Both the position numbers and the translations under genes were made by a program. A stretch of 64,000 nt of DNA from Sphingobacterium kitahiroshimense (lineage in GTDB: Bacteria; Bacteroidota; Bacteroidia; Sphingobacteriales; Sphingobacteriaceae), in the NCBI RefSeq assembly GCF_025961315.1, contig NZ_JAOQNK010000001.1, forward strand, positions 1,240,001 to 1,304,000, written 5' to 3'. Below are positions 36,292 through 45,073 of the stretch, piece after piece; the first letter of the stretch is position 1, and each line of letters starts with the position of its first letter. The notes beneath the pieces are model-generated. The model searched no databases and was not told where the DNA came from. It saw only the letters and a list, made by a program, of their open reading frames with translations.

Positions 36292-36669
36292 CTACGAACA
36301 ATCTTTACAAACACCGACAAGGACGCAATTCATTTGTTGTACAATATATTTTTTAGGAATAGAAAATTCTACAAGTGTTGGCAGACATTCAATTGTTTCA
36401 CATTTTGTGCAGCGAAAATGAAAATGATTTCCGGGAATAGCTATACCATTAGATTTTACGCAAACAGCAAAATACTGTTTCCCATCATCGGCAACAATTT
36501 TATGGACAATCTCATCTTCACAAAAACGGTTTAAAATTCTGTAAATAGTAGCCCTATCAGCATTAACACCCAATTGCTTTACAATAGCATCTTGGCTCAT
36601 TGCCCTTCTTTTGCTTGTCAAAACAGACAAAACAGCCTCTTGTGTTGCGGTATTTCTACGTTTCATCAT
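36292..36669 (-). CDS. Fur family metal-dependent regulator
   Basis: 125 residues. Winged-helix half (SQDAIVKQLGVNADRATIYRILNRF) and dimerisation half with Cys and His metal ligands (HFHFRCTKCETIECLP and GVCKDC). The Cys4-type structural zinc site is present, as in Zur and Fur. The metal sensed cannot be decided from sequence. Two tandem inverted repeats lie upstream, between it and the divergent methyltransferase operon. Confidence 0.85.
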   Translation of the reverse strand: MMKRRNTATQEAVLSVLTSKRRAMSQDAIVKQLGVNADRATIYRILNRFCEDEIVHKIVADDGKQYFAVCVKSNGIAIPGNHFHFRCTKCETIECLPTLVEFSIPKKYIVQQMNCVLVGVCKDCS

Positions 36670-36692
36670 AGTGCAAAATTAGTCAAAAAATA

Positions 36693-36759
36693 TTAATGCG
36701 ACAAACTTGCAATAAACTAATGCGATACAGTCGCATTAATAAAAAATATCCTATCTTTG
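36693..36759. promoter_or_regulatory. Tandem Fur-type operators and plus-strand promoter
   Basis: Two 9-5-9 or 8-5-8 inverted repeats: TTAATGCGA/TTGCAATAA (36693-36715, imperfect) and TAATGCGA/TCGCATTA (36718-36738, perfect). The -7 box TATCTTTG (36752-36759) follows, so binding would repress both fur and the downstream operon. Confidence 0.65.
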
Positions 36760-36780
36760 CCAAACGAGATATCAAAAAGA

Positions 36781-36894
36781 ATGACTTCAAGAAGAAAATT
36801 TATACGACAAAGTAGTTTGGCAATAACTGCTGTTTCAAGCGGAAATATAGTAGGAGCAGTAGCAAATGGCGAATTAGTACACGAACAATTTTAA
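36781..36894 (+). CDS. 37-residue peptide with a twin-arginine signal, likely truncated gene
   Basis: ATG at 36781 to TAA at 36894. The N-terminus MTSRRKFIRQSSLAITAVSS has the Tat motif SRRKFI and the beginning of the hydrophobic core, but the mature protein is missing: only about 15 residues follow. First gene of the Fur-controlled operon. Probably the remnant of a Tat-exported metal or redox protein whose body was deleted, or a real micropeptide. Confidence 0.5.
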   Translation: MTSRRKFIRQSSLAITAVSSGNIVGAVANGELVHEQF

Positions 36895-36897
36895 ATT

Positions 36898-37158
36898 ATG
36901 GTAGAAGTTTTTATCACAGATATTCAGAATAAAACACAGTCTGAAAGAATTTTAAGTACAATTCAAAATGAAAACGTTGAGTTGAAAATCAACTTAGACC
37001 TTAACGAAACTAATTTTTCGTTTCCTTGTGGACATACTATTTTAAGAGTGGAAGGCGACAAAATAAATTCAGACAAAATTTTAGTTTCTGTTAGAAAACA
37101 AGGCTTTAAATGTGAAATTTTAGAAGACAAAATTTGTAAACCAACAGAAAAATTATGA
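36898..37158 (+). CDS. HMA-like small protein without the CxxC motif
   Basis: 86 residues. The strand-helix-strand-strand-helix-strand pattern (VEVFITDIQNKTQSERILSTI; LRVEGDKINSDKILVSVRKQGFKCEIL) recalls the heavy-metal-associated fold, but the paired Cys loop is absent; remaining Cys are in PCGH, KCEIL and KICK. A metal role is suggested by the upstream Fur-type regulator. Its stop overlaps the methyltransferase ATG. Confidence 0.5.
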   Translation: MVEVFITDIQNKTQSERILSTIQNENVELKINLDLNETNFSFPCGHTILRVEGDKINSDKILVSVRKQGFKCEILEDKICKPTEKL

Positions 37159-37757
37159 CAGAATTTTGGGAAGAAGCATTTAAAGACAAACAGGAAATGT
37201 GGGGTTTAAATCCTGCAAAATCAACTGTATTAACAAAGGACTTTTTTGTTGAGCAAAAAGTAAAAAGTGTATTAATTCCAGGCATTGGTTACGGACGAAA
37301 TGCACAAATTTTCAGAGACAACGGAATGACCGTAACAGGAATTGAAATTTCAGAAACTGCCATTGAATTAGGTAAAAAACATTTTGGAAACGAAATGAAA
37401 ATTTATCACGGTTCTGTAACAGAAATGCCTTTTGACAACAATTTGTATGACGGAATATTCTGTTACGGATTAATTTACTTGTTAGACAAAAGCGAAAGAA
37501 CAAAACTAATTCAAGACTGTTATAATCAACTCACAGAAAATGGATTTATGGTTTTTACAGCAATAACAAAGCAAGCCGTAACCTACGGACAAGGAACAAA
37601 CATAGGCAACGACAGATTTGAAATGTTTGGTGGAGTAAAAATATTCTTTTATGACAGCGAAACAATAGCAGAAGAATTTGGGAAGTCAGGACTTTTTGAA
37701 ATTACAAAAGTAACAGAGAATTATCCTTTTCACTTAATAAAATGCAAAAAGAACTGA
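37155..37757 (+). CDS. Class I SAM-dependent methyltransferase (TehB/thiopurine type)
   Basis: 200 residues: motif I VLIPGIGYGRNAQIFRDNG with the acidic residue at TGIEIS (Glu, about residue 62), then FDNNLYDGIFCYGLIYLLD. The N-terminal WEEAFKDKQEMWGLNP matches small-molecule methyltransferases of the TPMT or TehB type, which detoxify metalloids and thiopurines. Co-transcribed with an HMA-like protein downstream of Fur boxes, so metal or metalloid methylation is a reasonable guess. Overlaps the preceding gene by 4 bp. Confidence 0.85.
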   Translation: MTEFWEEAFKDKQEMWGLNPAKSTVLTKDFFVEQKVKSVLIPGIGYGRNAQIFRDNGMTVTGIEISETAIELGKKHFGNEMKIYHGSVTEMPFDNNLYDGIFCYGLIYLLDKSERTKLIQDCYNQLTENGFMVFTAITKQAVTYGQGTNIGNDRFEMFGGVKIFFYDSETIAEEFGKSGLFEITKVTENYPFHLIKCKKN

Positions 37758-37883
37758 CCGAAATTTGATAAAAAACTACTCATAATATCGATTTTGCAAT
37801 AATTGTTTTTAAGGCAAATTGAGCGTTCTTTCTTTGTGGAATTACAGAGCTGATATTAAATCTTACTACATAACATTTAAAAC

Positions 37884-37918
37884 AAAATCGGATAGCCCAA
37901 AACGGTATCCGATTTTTT
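37884..37918 (+). terminator. Intrinsic terminator after the methyltransferase operon
   Basis: Stem AAAATCGGATA/TATCCGATTTT (37884-37894 with 37906-37916) with an 11-base loop and a T run. It ends the Fur-controlled operon. Confidence 0.85.
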
Positions 37919-38035
37919 ATTTTGCAGAGGTAGTAAACTGCCAAATACTGCATCTCAAAGCCAAACTCTACAACATTTCCCACCCTTGTAATAAGCCTTT
38001 CTAAATTAGACTTCCTCAGAAAAATTGAGCAGATT

Positions 38036-38347
38036 ATGGAAGTTATTGCAATACAAAAATCCACCTTAGACGGAATGAAGAATGAACTAAAATCACTTTT
38101 AGAAATGACCGAAAATGCTGTACGAAAATATACTCCAATTTTCAAAGAAGAAAAGTGGCTCGATAACCAGGAAGTGTGCCTGATGATGGATATTACCAAA
38201 CGGACTTTGCAGACCTATAAAGACAATGGGCTACTGCCATATTCAAAACTGAACCGCAAAAATTATTATAAACGCTCGGATGTACAGGCTTTACTCGAAG
38301 CCGGACAGCCGTACAATACCAAAGACAATGGATTTACTGACGAATGA
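38036..38347 (+). CDS. Excisionase-like helix-turn-helix protein
   Basis: 103 residues. A coiled N-terminal half precedes a MerR/Xis-type winged helix (WLDNQEVCLMMDITKRTLQTYKDNGLLPYSKLNRKNYYKRSDVQALL). In CTnDOT, tandem Xis2c/Xis2d proteins of this kind bind the excision and tra promoter regions. A paralogue follows with a 20 bp overlap. RteC is the usual upstream activator, though it lies 33 kb away here. Confidence 0.8.
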   Translation: MEVIAIQKSTLDGMKNELKSLLEMTENAVRKYTPIFKEEKWLDNQEVCLMMDITKRTLQTYKDNGLLPYSKLNRKNYYKRSDVQALLEAGQPYNTKDNGFTDE

Positions 38348-38627
38348 AGCTGAAGAAGTAATTGAACAACAGCAAATGATAATGCAGTTGAGAAACCGTA
38401 TTGAAGAAATATTGAAAAACTATCGTCCTGTAATGAATGGAGAAATCTACTTGTCGGGCGAAGATGTGTGTAGGCTGTTACATATCAGCAAAAGGACTTT
38501 ACAGCAATATCGTGATGATAATATCTTGCCATTTATACAAATTGGGGGTAAGATAATTTTTAAGGAAAGTGATATTCTAATAGTCTTGGAACAGAACTAT
38601 GTAACCAATGACAGGCAATGCTTGTAA
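38328..38627 (+). CDS. Excisionase-like helix-turn-helix protein, second copy
   Basis: 99 residues from the ATG at 38328 (MDLLTNEAEEVIEQQQ); the earlier in-frame ATG at 38280 lies inside the previous gene. It shares the coiled N-terminus and the segment LLHISKRTLQQYRDDNILPFIQIGGKIIF with its neighbour, so the two are tandem paralogues and probably form a heteromer, as Xis2c/Xis2d do. Confidence 0.8.
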   Translation: MDLLTNEAEEVIEQQQMIMQLRNRIEEILKNYRPVMNGEIYLSGEDVCRLLHISKRTLQQYRDDNILPFIQIGGKIIFKESDILIVLEQNYVTNDRQCL

Positions 38628-38637
38628 TTAATTTTGT

Positions 38638-38676
38638 TTTGACTATGTTCCTATCGGAACGACTTTAGTATCTTTG
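38638..38676 (+). promoter_or_regulatory. Promoter of the structured leader with internal inverted repeat
   Basis: TATCTTTG (38669-38676) matches the -7 box; a TTTG lies upstream at 38638-38641, at a spacing longer than usual. Between them GTTCC/GGAAC arms (38647-38660) form an inverted repeat that could be an operator. Transcription would begin about 38682, just ahead of the hairpins. Confidence 0.45.
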
Positions 38677-38695
38677 CTATGTAAAATATAGAAAT

Positions 38696-38873
38696 CTTAA
38701 AGTGTTTTTGCTTTAAGTCCCACATTGAAAACTGGTAATTTTTAGACAACGGGACAATAAGGAAGAACGCTCATGCCATAGGCGTGGGCGCTCGCTTATT
38801 CGTTGTCGGGTATACCAGTACCTCAATGTGCGGTAAGTGTAGTTGCCTGCGCTTCTTTTTTGTGCAGGACTAC
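38696..38873 (+). ncRNA. Highly structured RNA: nested five-helix rod flanked by two hairpins
   Basis: Small hairpin 38696-38717 (CTTAAAG/CTTTAAG). Then a nested rod at 38721-38830 with five consecutive helices: CACATTGA/TCAATGTG, ACTGGTA/TACCAGT, GACAACG/CGTTGTC, AATAAG/CTTATT, and an apical CGCTCATGCC/GGCGTGGGCG stem with a 3-base loop. Then hairpin 38839-38873 (GTAGT-CCTGC/GCAGG-ACTAC with a T-rich loop). There is no open frame, and a receiver-domain gene starts at 38899. Could be a leader controlling that gene or an independent RNA. Confidence 0.6.
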
Positions 38874-38898
38874 ATCAACTTAAAAAAAGTATGATGAT

Positions 38899-39348
38899 AT
38901 GGAAACTGATACCACGCAACAAAAAAACACACTCGCCTTTATCAACGATAAAAGCCCGATTTTAGATTTTATTAGCAACGATTTAATTGCTTCACGAATT
39001 GAAGTATTGTTCCATTCGGAAAACATTGAAGAAGGACTATTTCAATTGTCTGTGTTAAAAGCACTTCCTAATGTTTTTATTATTGACCTTGATTTTTATG
39101 ACACGAATATACTGGCACAACTTCAAGAATTAAGGAAACAATATCCAACAATAAAACTTATTGCACATAGTGACATTGATGACGAAAAAGCGGTAAAACC
39201 TCTTTTGAAAATTGGTTTTGCAGGTTATCTGCTTATTGGTAGCAATGCAGATGATTTTAAAAAAGCCATTGAAATTGTTATCAATGGCGGAAGGTATTTT
39301 AGTAGTGGAATATCAGAAATTGTTAAAGAATATTTTAGTAAAAACTAA
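38899..39348 (+). CDS. Stand-alone receiver-domain protein
   Basis: 149 residues with the response-regulator receiver fold: phosphoacceptor Asp in FIIDLDFYD (about residue 56-64), Ser in IAHSD (about 92) and Lys in position of the GYLLIGSN loop lost. It ends at ISEIVKEYFS, where a LuxR-type output domain would begin, so the output domain is missing. No kinase gene is near. It may titrate or antagonise a sensor. Sits directly downstream of the structured RNA. Confidence 0.75.
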   Translation: METDTTQQKNTLAFINDKSPILDFISNDLIASRIEVLFHSENIEEGLFQLSVLKALPNVFIIDLDFYDTNILAQLQELRKQYPTIKLIAHSDIDDEKAVKPLLKIGFAGYLLIGSNADDFKKAIEIVINGGRYFSSGISEIVKEYFSKN

Positions 39349-39373
39349 GATTGTCTTTTAAAATCTGTGAATT

Positions 39374-39733
39374 TTATATCCAGTCCAAATTGTGTTTAGT
39401 AAGTTCGTTTTCGGTGTTGCCTGTGTTTAGTGTAGTTGCTGGTTCAAAAAGCATTACTAAAACTTCATTTTCAGCAATAGGCTTGTGTTCTACACCTTTC
39501 GGTACGATTAAAAATTCGTCTTTACTCAGGGTAACGATTTTATCCCGAAACTCGATTTTTAATGTGCCTTTTACAACTAAAAACATTTCGTCTTCGTTGT
39601 CATGTTTATGCCAAACAAATTCTCCTTTAAATTTGGCAAGCTTTACATTTTGCCCATTGAGTTCGCCTACAATTTTTGGCGACCAGTATTCAGAGAAAAG
39701 TGCAAATTTTTCTTCTATATTTACTTTATCCAC
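39374..39733 (-). CDS. Cupin-domain protein
   Basis: 119 residues forming one small beta barrel. The metal motif is WHKHDNEDEMFLVVKG (HxH...E) near 41-56, with a second His at KGVEHKPI. Single-domain cupins serve as small dioxygenases, isomerases or sensors. First (most downstream) of three short genes on the minus strand with the tautomerase and NUDIX-like genes. Confidence 0.85.
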   Translation of the reverse strand: MDKVNIEEKFALFSEYWSPKIVGELNGQNVKLAKFKGEFVWHKHDNEDEMFLVVKGTLKIEFRDKIVTLSKDEFLIVPKGVEHKPIAENEVLVMLFEPATTLNTGNTENELTKHNLDWI

Positions 39734-39776
39734 AGTGCTCTGTTTAGGCTATTATGTATGTTCGAAATTTTCATTT

Positions 39777-40169
39777 TTATAAATGTTTAGGCTCCTGTAT
39801 TTCTCCGTTTCCAAATGACCAATTTTGTCTGCCATCATTTTCAAGTAAAACGATGATAATGTTATTCTTTGTAATGCTTGTTGATGTGGTTATTTTATTA
39901 GCAATTTCTTTGTACAAACCCTTTTTTTGTTCCAATGTACGACCATGTCCTGCAATGATCTGAATATATACAATATCGGAAGTATGGGCAATATCCAAAT
40001 AGTTTTCAGGAAACTTGATTTGTTGTGGCTCTAATTCTTCAATAATATGGAAATAATCATTTTTGGGAATATTAAATTCTTGAATTAGGGCATTATGAAC
40101 AGATATTGAAATATTGTCTTTAGTTTGTTGTGAAAATACTTTTGGTAAACTGATCCGTACAAATGGCAT
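39777..40169 (-). CDS. Tautomerase-superfamily protein
   Basis: 130 residues, starting MPFVRISLPKVF; Pro2 after Met removal is the catalytic base of 4-oxalocrotonate tautomerase-like enzymes. Length is about that of a fused pair of monomers or the 130-residue MIF-like group. Substrate unknown. Lies 43 bp from the cupin. Confidence 0.8.
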   Translation of the reverse strand: MPFVRISLPKVFSQQTKDNISISVHNALIQEFNIPKNDYFHIIEELEPQQIKFPENYLDIAHTSDIVYIQIIAGHGRTLEQKKGLYKEIANKITTSTSITKNNIIIVLLENDGRQNWSFGNGEIQEPKHL

Positions 40170-40224
40170 AATTCTTATTTTAGTGTTATTGTCGTAGCCC
40201 TTACCACTTTGTTAGAGGGTAAAG

Positions 40225-40743
40225 TTATTTTAAGTCATAAAAATTTTCCGTAAATTGAATAGTATTGTCAGCCCTTTTCTTGATTGCGGCTCCCCATAAA
40301 ATGTTGGGGTTACTCGTGATTTTTGAAATTATCAGTTTCATTTCTTGGTATGGAATTTTAGCCAATGCATTTTCTATCGTAAACCAGCCAATATCTTCAC
40401 AACTTTCTGGTATAGTCAATTGTCCTTCAGCGTATTTTGCTGTGTAGTAATGCATAATGGTTAAAGTAGGGCGATTTTCATATTCGAATGTAAAAAGTCC
40501 GTTGAGTTTTTTATTTTGCACCTTTATCCCATGTTCAGAAGCAAGGGTATCTATAAATTTGGATAAAGTAACCGGCTGGTTGTATCTTATTCCCGGGATT
40601 TCCCATTCACCATCCCATTTAACCAACATTACGTTGCCTTTGTCATTGAAGACTACTAATTTAAGAAACGAATAGTTGTCTTGTTGTGCAAATAAATTAA
40701 TGCTACAGAAAAATGTAAGCAGAATAATAAGGTATCTTCTCAT
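40225..40743 (-). CDS. Exported NUDIX-fold protein with a degenerate Nudix box
   Basis: Start placed at 40743 (MRRYLIILLTFFCSINLFAQQD), which gives a clear signal peptide; upstream in-frame codons to 40797 are unlikely to be translated. The NUDIX fold is visible (LKLVVFNDKGNVMLVKWDGEWEIPG then TLSKFIDTLASEHGIKV), but the box lacks the usual Gly and the REUxEE acids except one Glu. So catalysis is doubtful and a periplasmic binding role is possible. Confidence 0.7.
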   Translation of the reverse strand: MRRYLIILLTFFCSINLFAQQDNYSFLKLVVFNDKGNVMLVKWDGEWEIPGIRYNQPVTLSKFIDTLASEHGIKVQNKKLNGLFTFEYENRPTLTIMHYYTAKYAEGQLTIPESCEDIGWFTIENALAKIPYQEMKLIISKITSNPNILWGAAIKKRADNTIQFTENFYDLK

Positions 40744-40850
40744 TTGTATATTTATCTTGAACTCTTTTGACCTTCTGAGTTCATTATTATAGATCAACTT
40801 GTTATCTAAACAACAAATTTAGTAAATTAAAATTCCCCTCGACAGACAGT

Positions 40851-40915
40851 AAGATAAAATCCAATGCTAACCAAACGGTGTTCTTTTACTTCTTTTCTTT
40901 GGCCGCTTTGGATTG
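40851..40915. repeat. Dispersed repeat, copy R1
   Basis: Core GTTCTTTTACTTCTTTTC preceded by AATCCAATG and followed by GGCCGC. It aligns with copies at 46057-46200 and 47258-47410. Shortest copy, lacking the right-hand arm. Lies between the NUDIX-like and AraC genes. Confidence 0.65.
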
Positions 40916-40920
40916 ATTAC

Positions 40921-41835
40921 TTAATTAAACGACTGCCTAAACTCCAATGGCGAAACATTGGTCTTTGTCTTGAAAAGTTTGCTGAATGATTGTGAATGTT
41001 CAAAGCCCAATTCATAAGCAATTTCTGAAACGGATAGGTTTGTAGTTGATAATTTTTCTTTCGCTTTTTCTATAATTGTATTCTGAATATATTGTTGTGT
41101 ATTTAGTCCTGTCAATGAACTCAATATATCACTCAAATAGCGTTGCGACAGCTTTAATTCTGTACTGATATATTTCACGGATGGCAAACCGTTTTTCAGA
41201 CTGTTTTCTTCTTCAAAATAGTTATTTAAAAGCTTGTCCAAAGACGTAATGATGTCGTGATTGATTGCTTTCCTGGTAATAAATTGCCTATTGTAAAAAC
41301 GATTGCTGTATTTCAATAACAATTCTATTTGTGTCACTAAAACATCTTGGCTGAAACTGTCAATATTATTGTTCAATTCATTGGCTATTGTAACAAATAA
41401 ATTGGCTATAATTTCTTTTTCCTTTGCTGATAAAAATAAGGCTTCTGAAACATCGTAAGAAAAAAATCCATATTGATTTATTGTTTTTCCCAATGGATAA
41501 TTTCGGATGAAGTCCGGATGAAAATATAAAGCAACACCCTCATAGCTTTCTATTTCTTCTGATGGAAAAACGATTTGTTTCGGCTTCAAAAATGCCAATC
41601 CTCCTTCTTCAAAATCGTAATAGCCCTGTCCGTATTTTATTTGTCCTGTGAATGTAGTTTTAAAGGAAATTTTATAAAAATCGAGACTTATTTTTTGTCC
41701 TTTTGGAAACATTTCAATCGGAACATTCTTGTAATCAACCAATGCAACCAATGGGTGCAATGGTGCAGAAAATCCCAAGGAACGTACCAATTGAGATATA
41801 CTTTTGATGTGATTTATGTTAGATTGTTGTTGCAT
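40921..41835 (-). CDS. AraC family transcriptional regulator
   Basis: Start at the ATG at 41835 (MQQQSNINHIKSIS); an upstream TTG at 41856 overlaps the SDR gene by 4 bp and is less likely. 304 residues: sensor domain, then two helix-turn-helix units ending LSVSEIAYELGFEHSQSFSKLFK and QSFN. Closely similar to the AraC proteins at 7935-8849 and 44106-45023. Follows an aldo/keto reductase-SDR unit on the same strand. Confidence 0.9.
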   Translation of the reverse strand: MQQQSNINHIKSISQLVRSLGFSAPLHPLVALVDYKNVPIEMFPKGQKISLDFYKISFKTTFTGQIKYGQGYYDFEEGGLAFLKPKQIVFPSEEIESYEGVALYFHPDFIRNYPLGKTINQYGFFSYDVSEALFLSAKEKEIIANLFVTIANELNNNIDSFSQDVLVTQIELLLKYSNRFYNRQFITRKAINHDIITSLDKLLNNYFEEENSLKNGLPSVKYISTELKLSQRYLSDILSSLTGLNTQQYIQNTIIEKAKEKLSTTNLSVSEIAYELGFEHSQSFSKLFKTKTNVSPLEFRQSFN

Positions 41836-41852
41836 TGCGTTTACGAATTTAA

Positions 41853-42590
41853 TCAATTTTGTTTTGATGGACGAATAACAATATCGCCAATTTCAACATC
41901 ACTAGGTTGGCTTACTGCATAAATTACAGCATTGGCTATGGCATCTGGGCTAATGGCCAAATTTTCCATATTATTCTTGATGATGATTTTCATTTCTTGA
42001 TTTTTTATATTCTCGGCGAAGTCAGTTTTTACAACACCTGGTGAAATCCCTGTAATGCGTATATTTCCGTCTGACTCTTGACGAAATGCTTCTGCTATAG
42101 TGCGAATGGCATTTTTAGTTCCTGCATAAACACCTTGCAGTGGCACAATCTTTATTCCTGAAGTTGAAATGATATTGACGATATGTCCCGATCGTTGTTG
42201 TTTGAAAACGGGAATTGCAGCCGCCATACCGTACAAAACGCCTTTGAGGTTAATATCGATCATTTCTTCCCAACCATCGATATCCAATTCGTCAATGCGG
42301 CTTAATTGACTTACTCCTGCGTTGTTTATAATGACATCTAATTTTCCGTATTGCTCAACTGCTGAATTGACGAACCGAACTAAATCGGCTTTATTCTTCA
42401 CATCAATTTGAGCAAAGGTAGCGTCACCACCTTTGCTTTTAATTTCGTCAACAAGTTGTTGTAATTGTTCTTTGCGTCTTGCACCCAAAACAACCTTTGC
42501 TCCATTTTTTGCTAATTCTATGGCAATGGCTTTACCCATTCCACTGCTTGCACCTGTAATGGCTACAACTTTTTCTCTAATATTTTGCAT
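41853..42590 (-). CDS. Short-chain dehydrogenase/reductase
   Basis: 245 residues: ITGASSGMGKAIA (TGxxxGxG, about 11-18), NNAG at about 89-92, catalytic ISTSG and YAGTK near 155-159. Typical cytoplasmic NADP-dependent classical SDR; not closely similar to the other two SDRs. 17 bp from the AraC start and 12 bp after the aldo/keto reductase stop; one operon of AKR-SDR-AraC. Confidence 0.9.
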   Translation of the reverse strand: MQNIREKVVAITGASSGMGKAIAIELAKNGAKVVLGARRKEQLQQLVDEIKSKGGDATFAQIDVKNKADLVRFVNSAVEQYGKLDVIINNAGVSQLSRIDELDIDGWEEMIDINLKGVLYGMAAAIPVFKQQRSGHIVNIISTSGIKIVPLQGVYAGTKNAIRTIAEAFRQESDGNIRITGISPGVVKTDFAENIKNQEMKIIIKNNMENLAISPDAIANAVIYAVSQPSDVEIGDIVIRPSKQN

Positions 42591-42602
42591 TGCTATAAGT
42601 TC

Positions 42603-43589
<987 letters not shown>

Positions 43590-43652
43590 TTAATTATTTC
43601 TAAAACTGAATAAATTTCAAGTACAAAATTCTTGATTATTGTTCTGCAAAAA

Positions 43653-43688
43653 GTAGTTGAATTGGTAATTGTTGTAGTCGAATTGGTA
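43653..43688 (-). promoter_or_regulatory. Direct-repeat operator upstream of the aldo/keto reductase
   Basis: GTAGTTGAATTGGTA (43653-43667) and GTAGTCGAATTGGTA (43674-43688), 21 bp apart (two helical turns), about 75-110 bp upstream of the reductase start. Typical spacing for an AraC-type activator site; the AraC of the same operon is the likely binder. Confidence 0.65.
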
Positions 43689-43767
43689 GGGTTTGTTTTC
43701 GCTTTTATAATAACGCTCAGTAACAAATTTTTCAAATGAGGATAGCGGCAGTGGTTATTTGTCACCT

Positions 43768-44103
43768 TCAAACCAAGTCTGCTTTTGCTATAATAATTTT
43801 CCCATCTTTAAAAGTGAAATCAAAGGTTCCATTGAATTTACTTTCAGAAAAATCTCCCGAGAATTCTGCTAGTAGATGCGCTTTGTTTTCTGAAATAATA
43901 TCTAAGCTTATCAATTTTGTTTGTATTCTATAACCAATAAAATATGTTTCAAAATATTCTTTTATACCTTCGTGTCCTTTGGAGTTTTGCCCAATCGATG
44001 GGTCTTTAAGAATGGCATCCTCTTGCCACATTGCTAAATAGTTCTGGGTGTCGTAAGCATTGCTAAATTCAAGCCATTGGTTTATAAATTTATTAATATC
44101 CAT
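43768..44103 (-). CDS. SnoaL-like (NTF2-fold) protein
   Basis: 111 residues of the NTF2/SnoaL fold: INQWLEFSNAYDTQNYLAMWQEDAILKDP, then KGHEGIKEYFETYFIGYRI. Such small cones act as isomerases or hydrolases or bind a ligand. Begins 2 bp after the AraC stop, so it is translated with AraC. No catalytic His/Asp pair can be named with certainty. Confidence 0.75.
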   Translation of the reverse strand: MDINKFINQWLEFSNAYDTQNYLAMWQEDAILKDPSIGQNSKGHEGIKEYFETYFIGYRIQTKLISLDIISENKAHLLAEFSGDFSESKFNGTFDFTFKDGKIIIAKADLV

Positions 44104-44105
44104 CG

Positions 44106-45023
44106 TTAATTTAATGATTGTTTATACTCTACAGGGGTTTGGTTAGTTTTCTTTTTAAATAATTTACTGAAGGATTGAGAATACTCATAACCCAATTGAT
44201 AAGCAATTTCCGAAATAGATAATTGCGTAGAAGTTAAATATTGCTTGGCTTTTTCAATCACTTTTTCGTGGATGTGTTGCTGGGCATTTTGTCCAGTTAA
44301 TGAACGCAACATATCGCTCAAATATCGTGGCGAAAGGTGAAGTTCATTTGCCAGCATTTCAACCGATGGTAAACCCTTGCTCAGGCTGTCTTCATTATCA
44401 AAATACGCATCGAGATATTGTTCCAACTTCATCAATAAATTGTGGTTTGCAGGTTTGCGAGTAATAAATTGACGCTTGTAAAAACGCTTGCTGTAATTAA
44501 GTAAAACTTCGACATAACTAATCATCACATCTTGACTAAAATCGTCAATCGCACCGTTCAATTCTTCTTCAATATCACTTAAAATGACCAATATTTTAGT
44601 GCGTTCTTTGTCTGATAAATGCAACGCTTCACTGGCTTCGTAAGAGAAAAATCCATAGGATTTTATGGTTGTTCCTAACGGATAATTTCGCAAAAAATCG
44701 GCATGAATAAATATTGATTTCCCATAAATGGACATATCGTCACTCACCAATGTAATCAACTGATTAGGTGCGGTAAATACTAACCCACCTTCGTCAAAAT
44801 CAAAATTGCTTTGTCCGTAACCGATAATCCCTTTCAATGTTTTTTTGAAGGATATTTTATAGAAATCAAACAAAAATGCACTGTTGAAATTAATTCTTTC
44901 AGGCGGAATTTCTTCGTTATCTATCACACTAATTAAAGGATGCAAAGGCTTGGGCAAACCCATTGCTTCGTGCAATGCAGCAATGGTGTAATATTTTTCG
45001 GGTGTGTTATGTTTTGACTTCAT
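44106..45023 (-). CDS. AraC family transcriptional regulator
   Basis: 305 residues, paralogue of the other two minus-strand AraC proteins; C-terminal LSISEIAYQLGYEYSQSFSKLFKKKTNQTPVEYKQSLN. The sensor half shares FFSYEASEALHLSDKE with them. Follows the SDR at 45074-45889 (50 bp between) in an SDR-AraC-SnoaL unit. Confidence 0.9.
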   Translation of the reverse strand: MKSKHNTPEKYYTIAALHEAMGLPKPLHPLISVIDNEEIPPERINFNSAFLFDFYKISFKKTLKGIIGYGQSNFDFDEGGLVFTAPNQLITLVSDDMSIYGKSIFIHADFLRNYPLGTTIKSYGFFSYEASEALHLSDKERTKILVILSDIEEELNGAIDDFSQDVMISYVEVLLNYSKRFYKRQFITRKPANHNLLMKLEQYLDAYFDNEDSLSKGLPSVEMLANELHLSPRYLSDMLRSLTGQNAQQHIHEKVIEKAKQYLTSTQLSISEIAYQLGYEYSQSFSKLFKKKTNQTPVEYKQSLN

Positions 45024-45073
45024 TTATGATAAATTTAATTAATGCGAAATTGGATTTTAAATTACAATAAATT

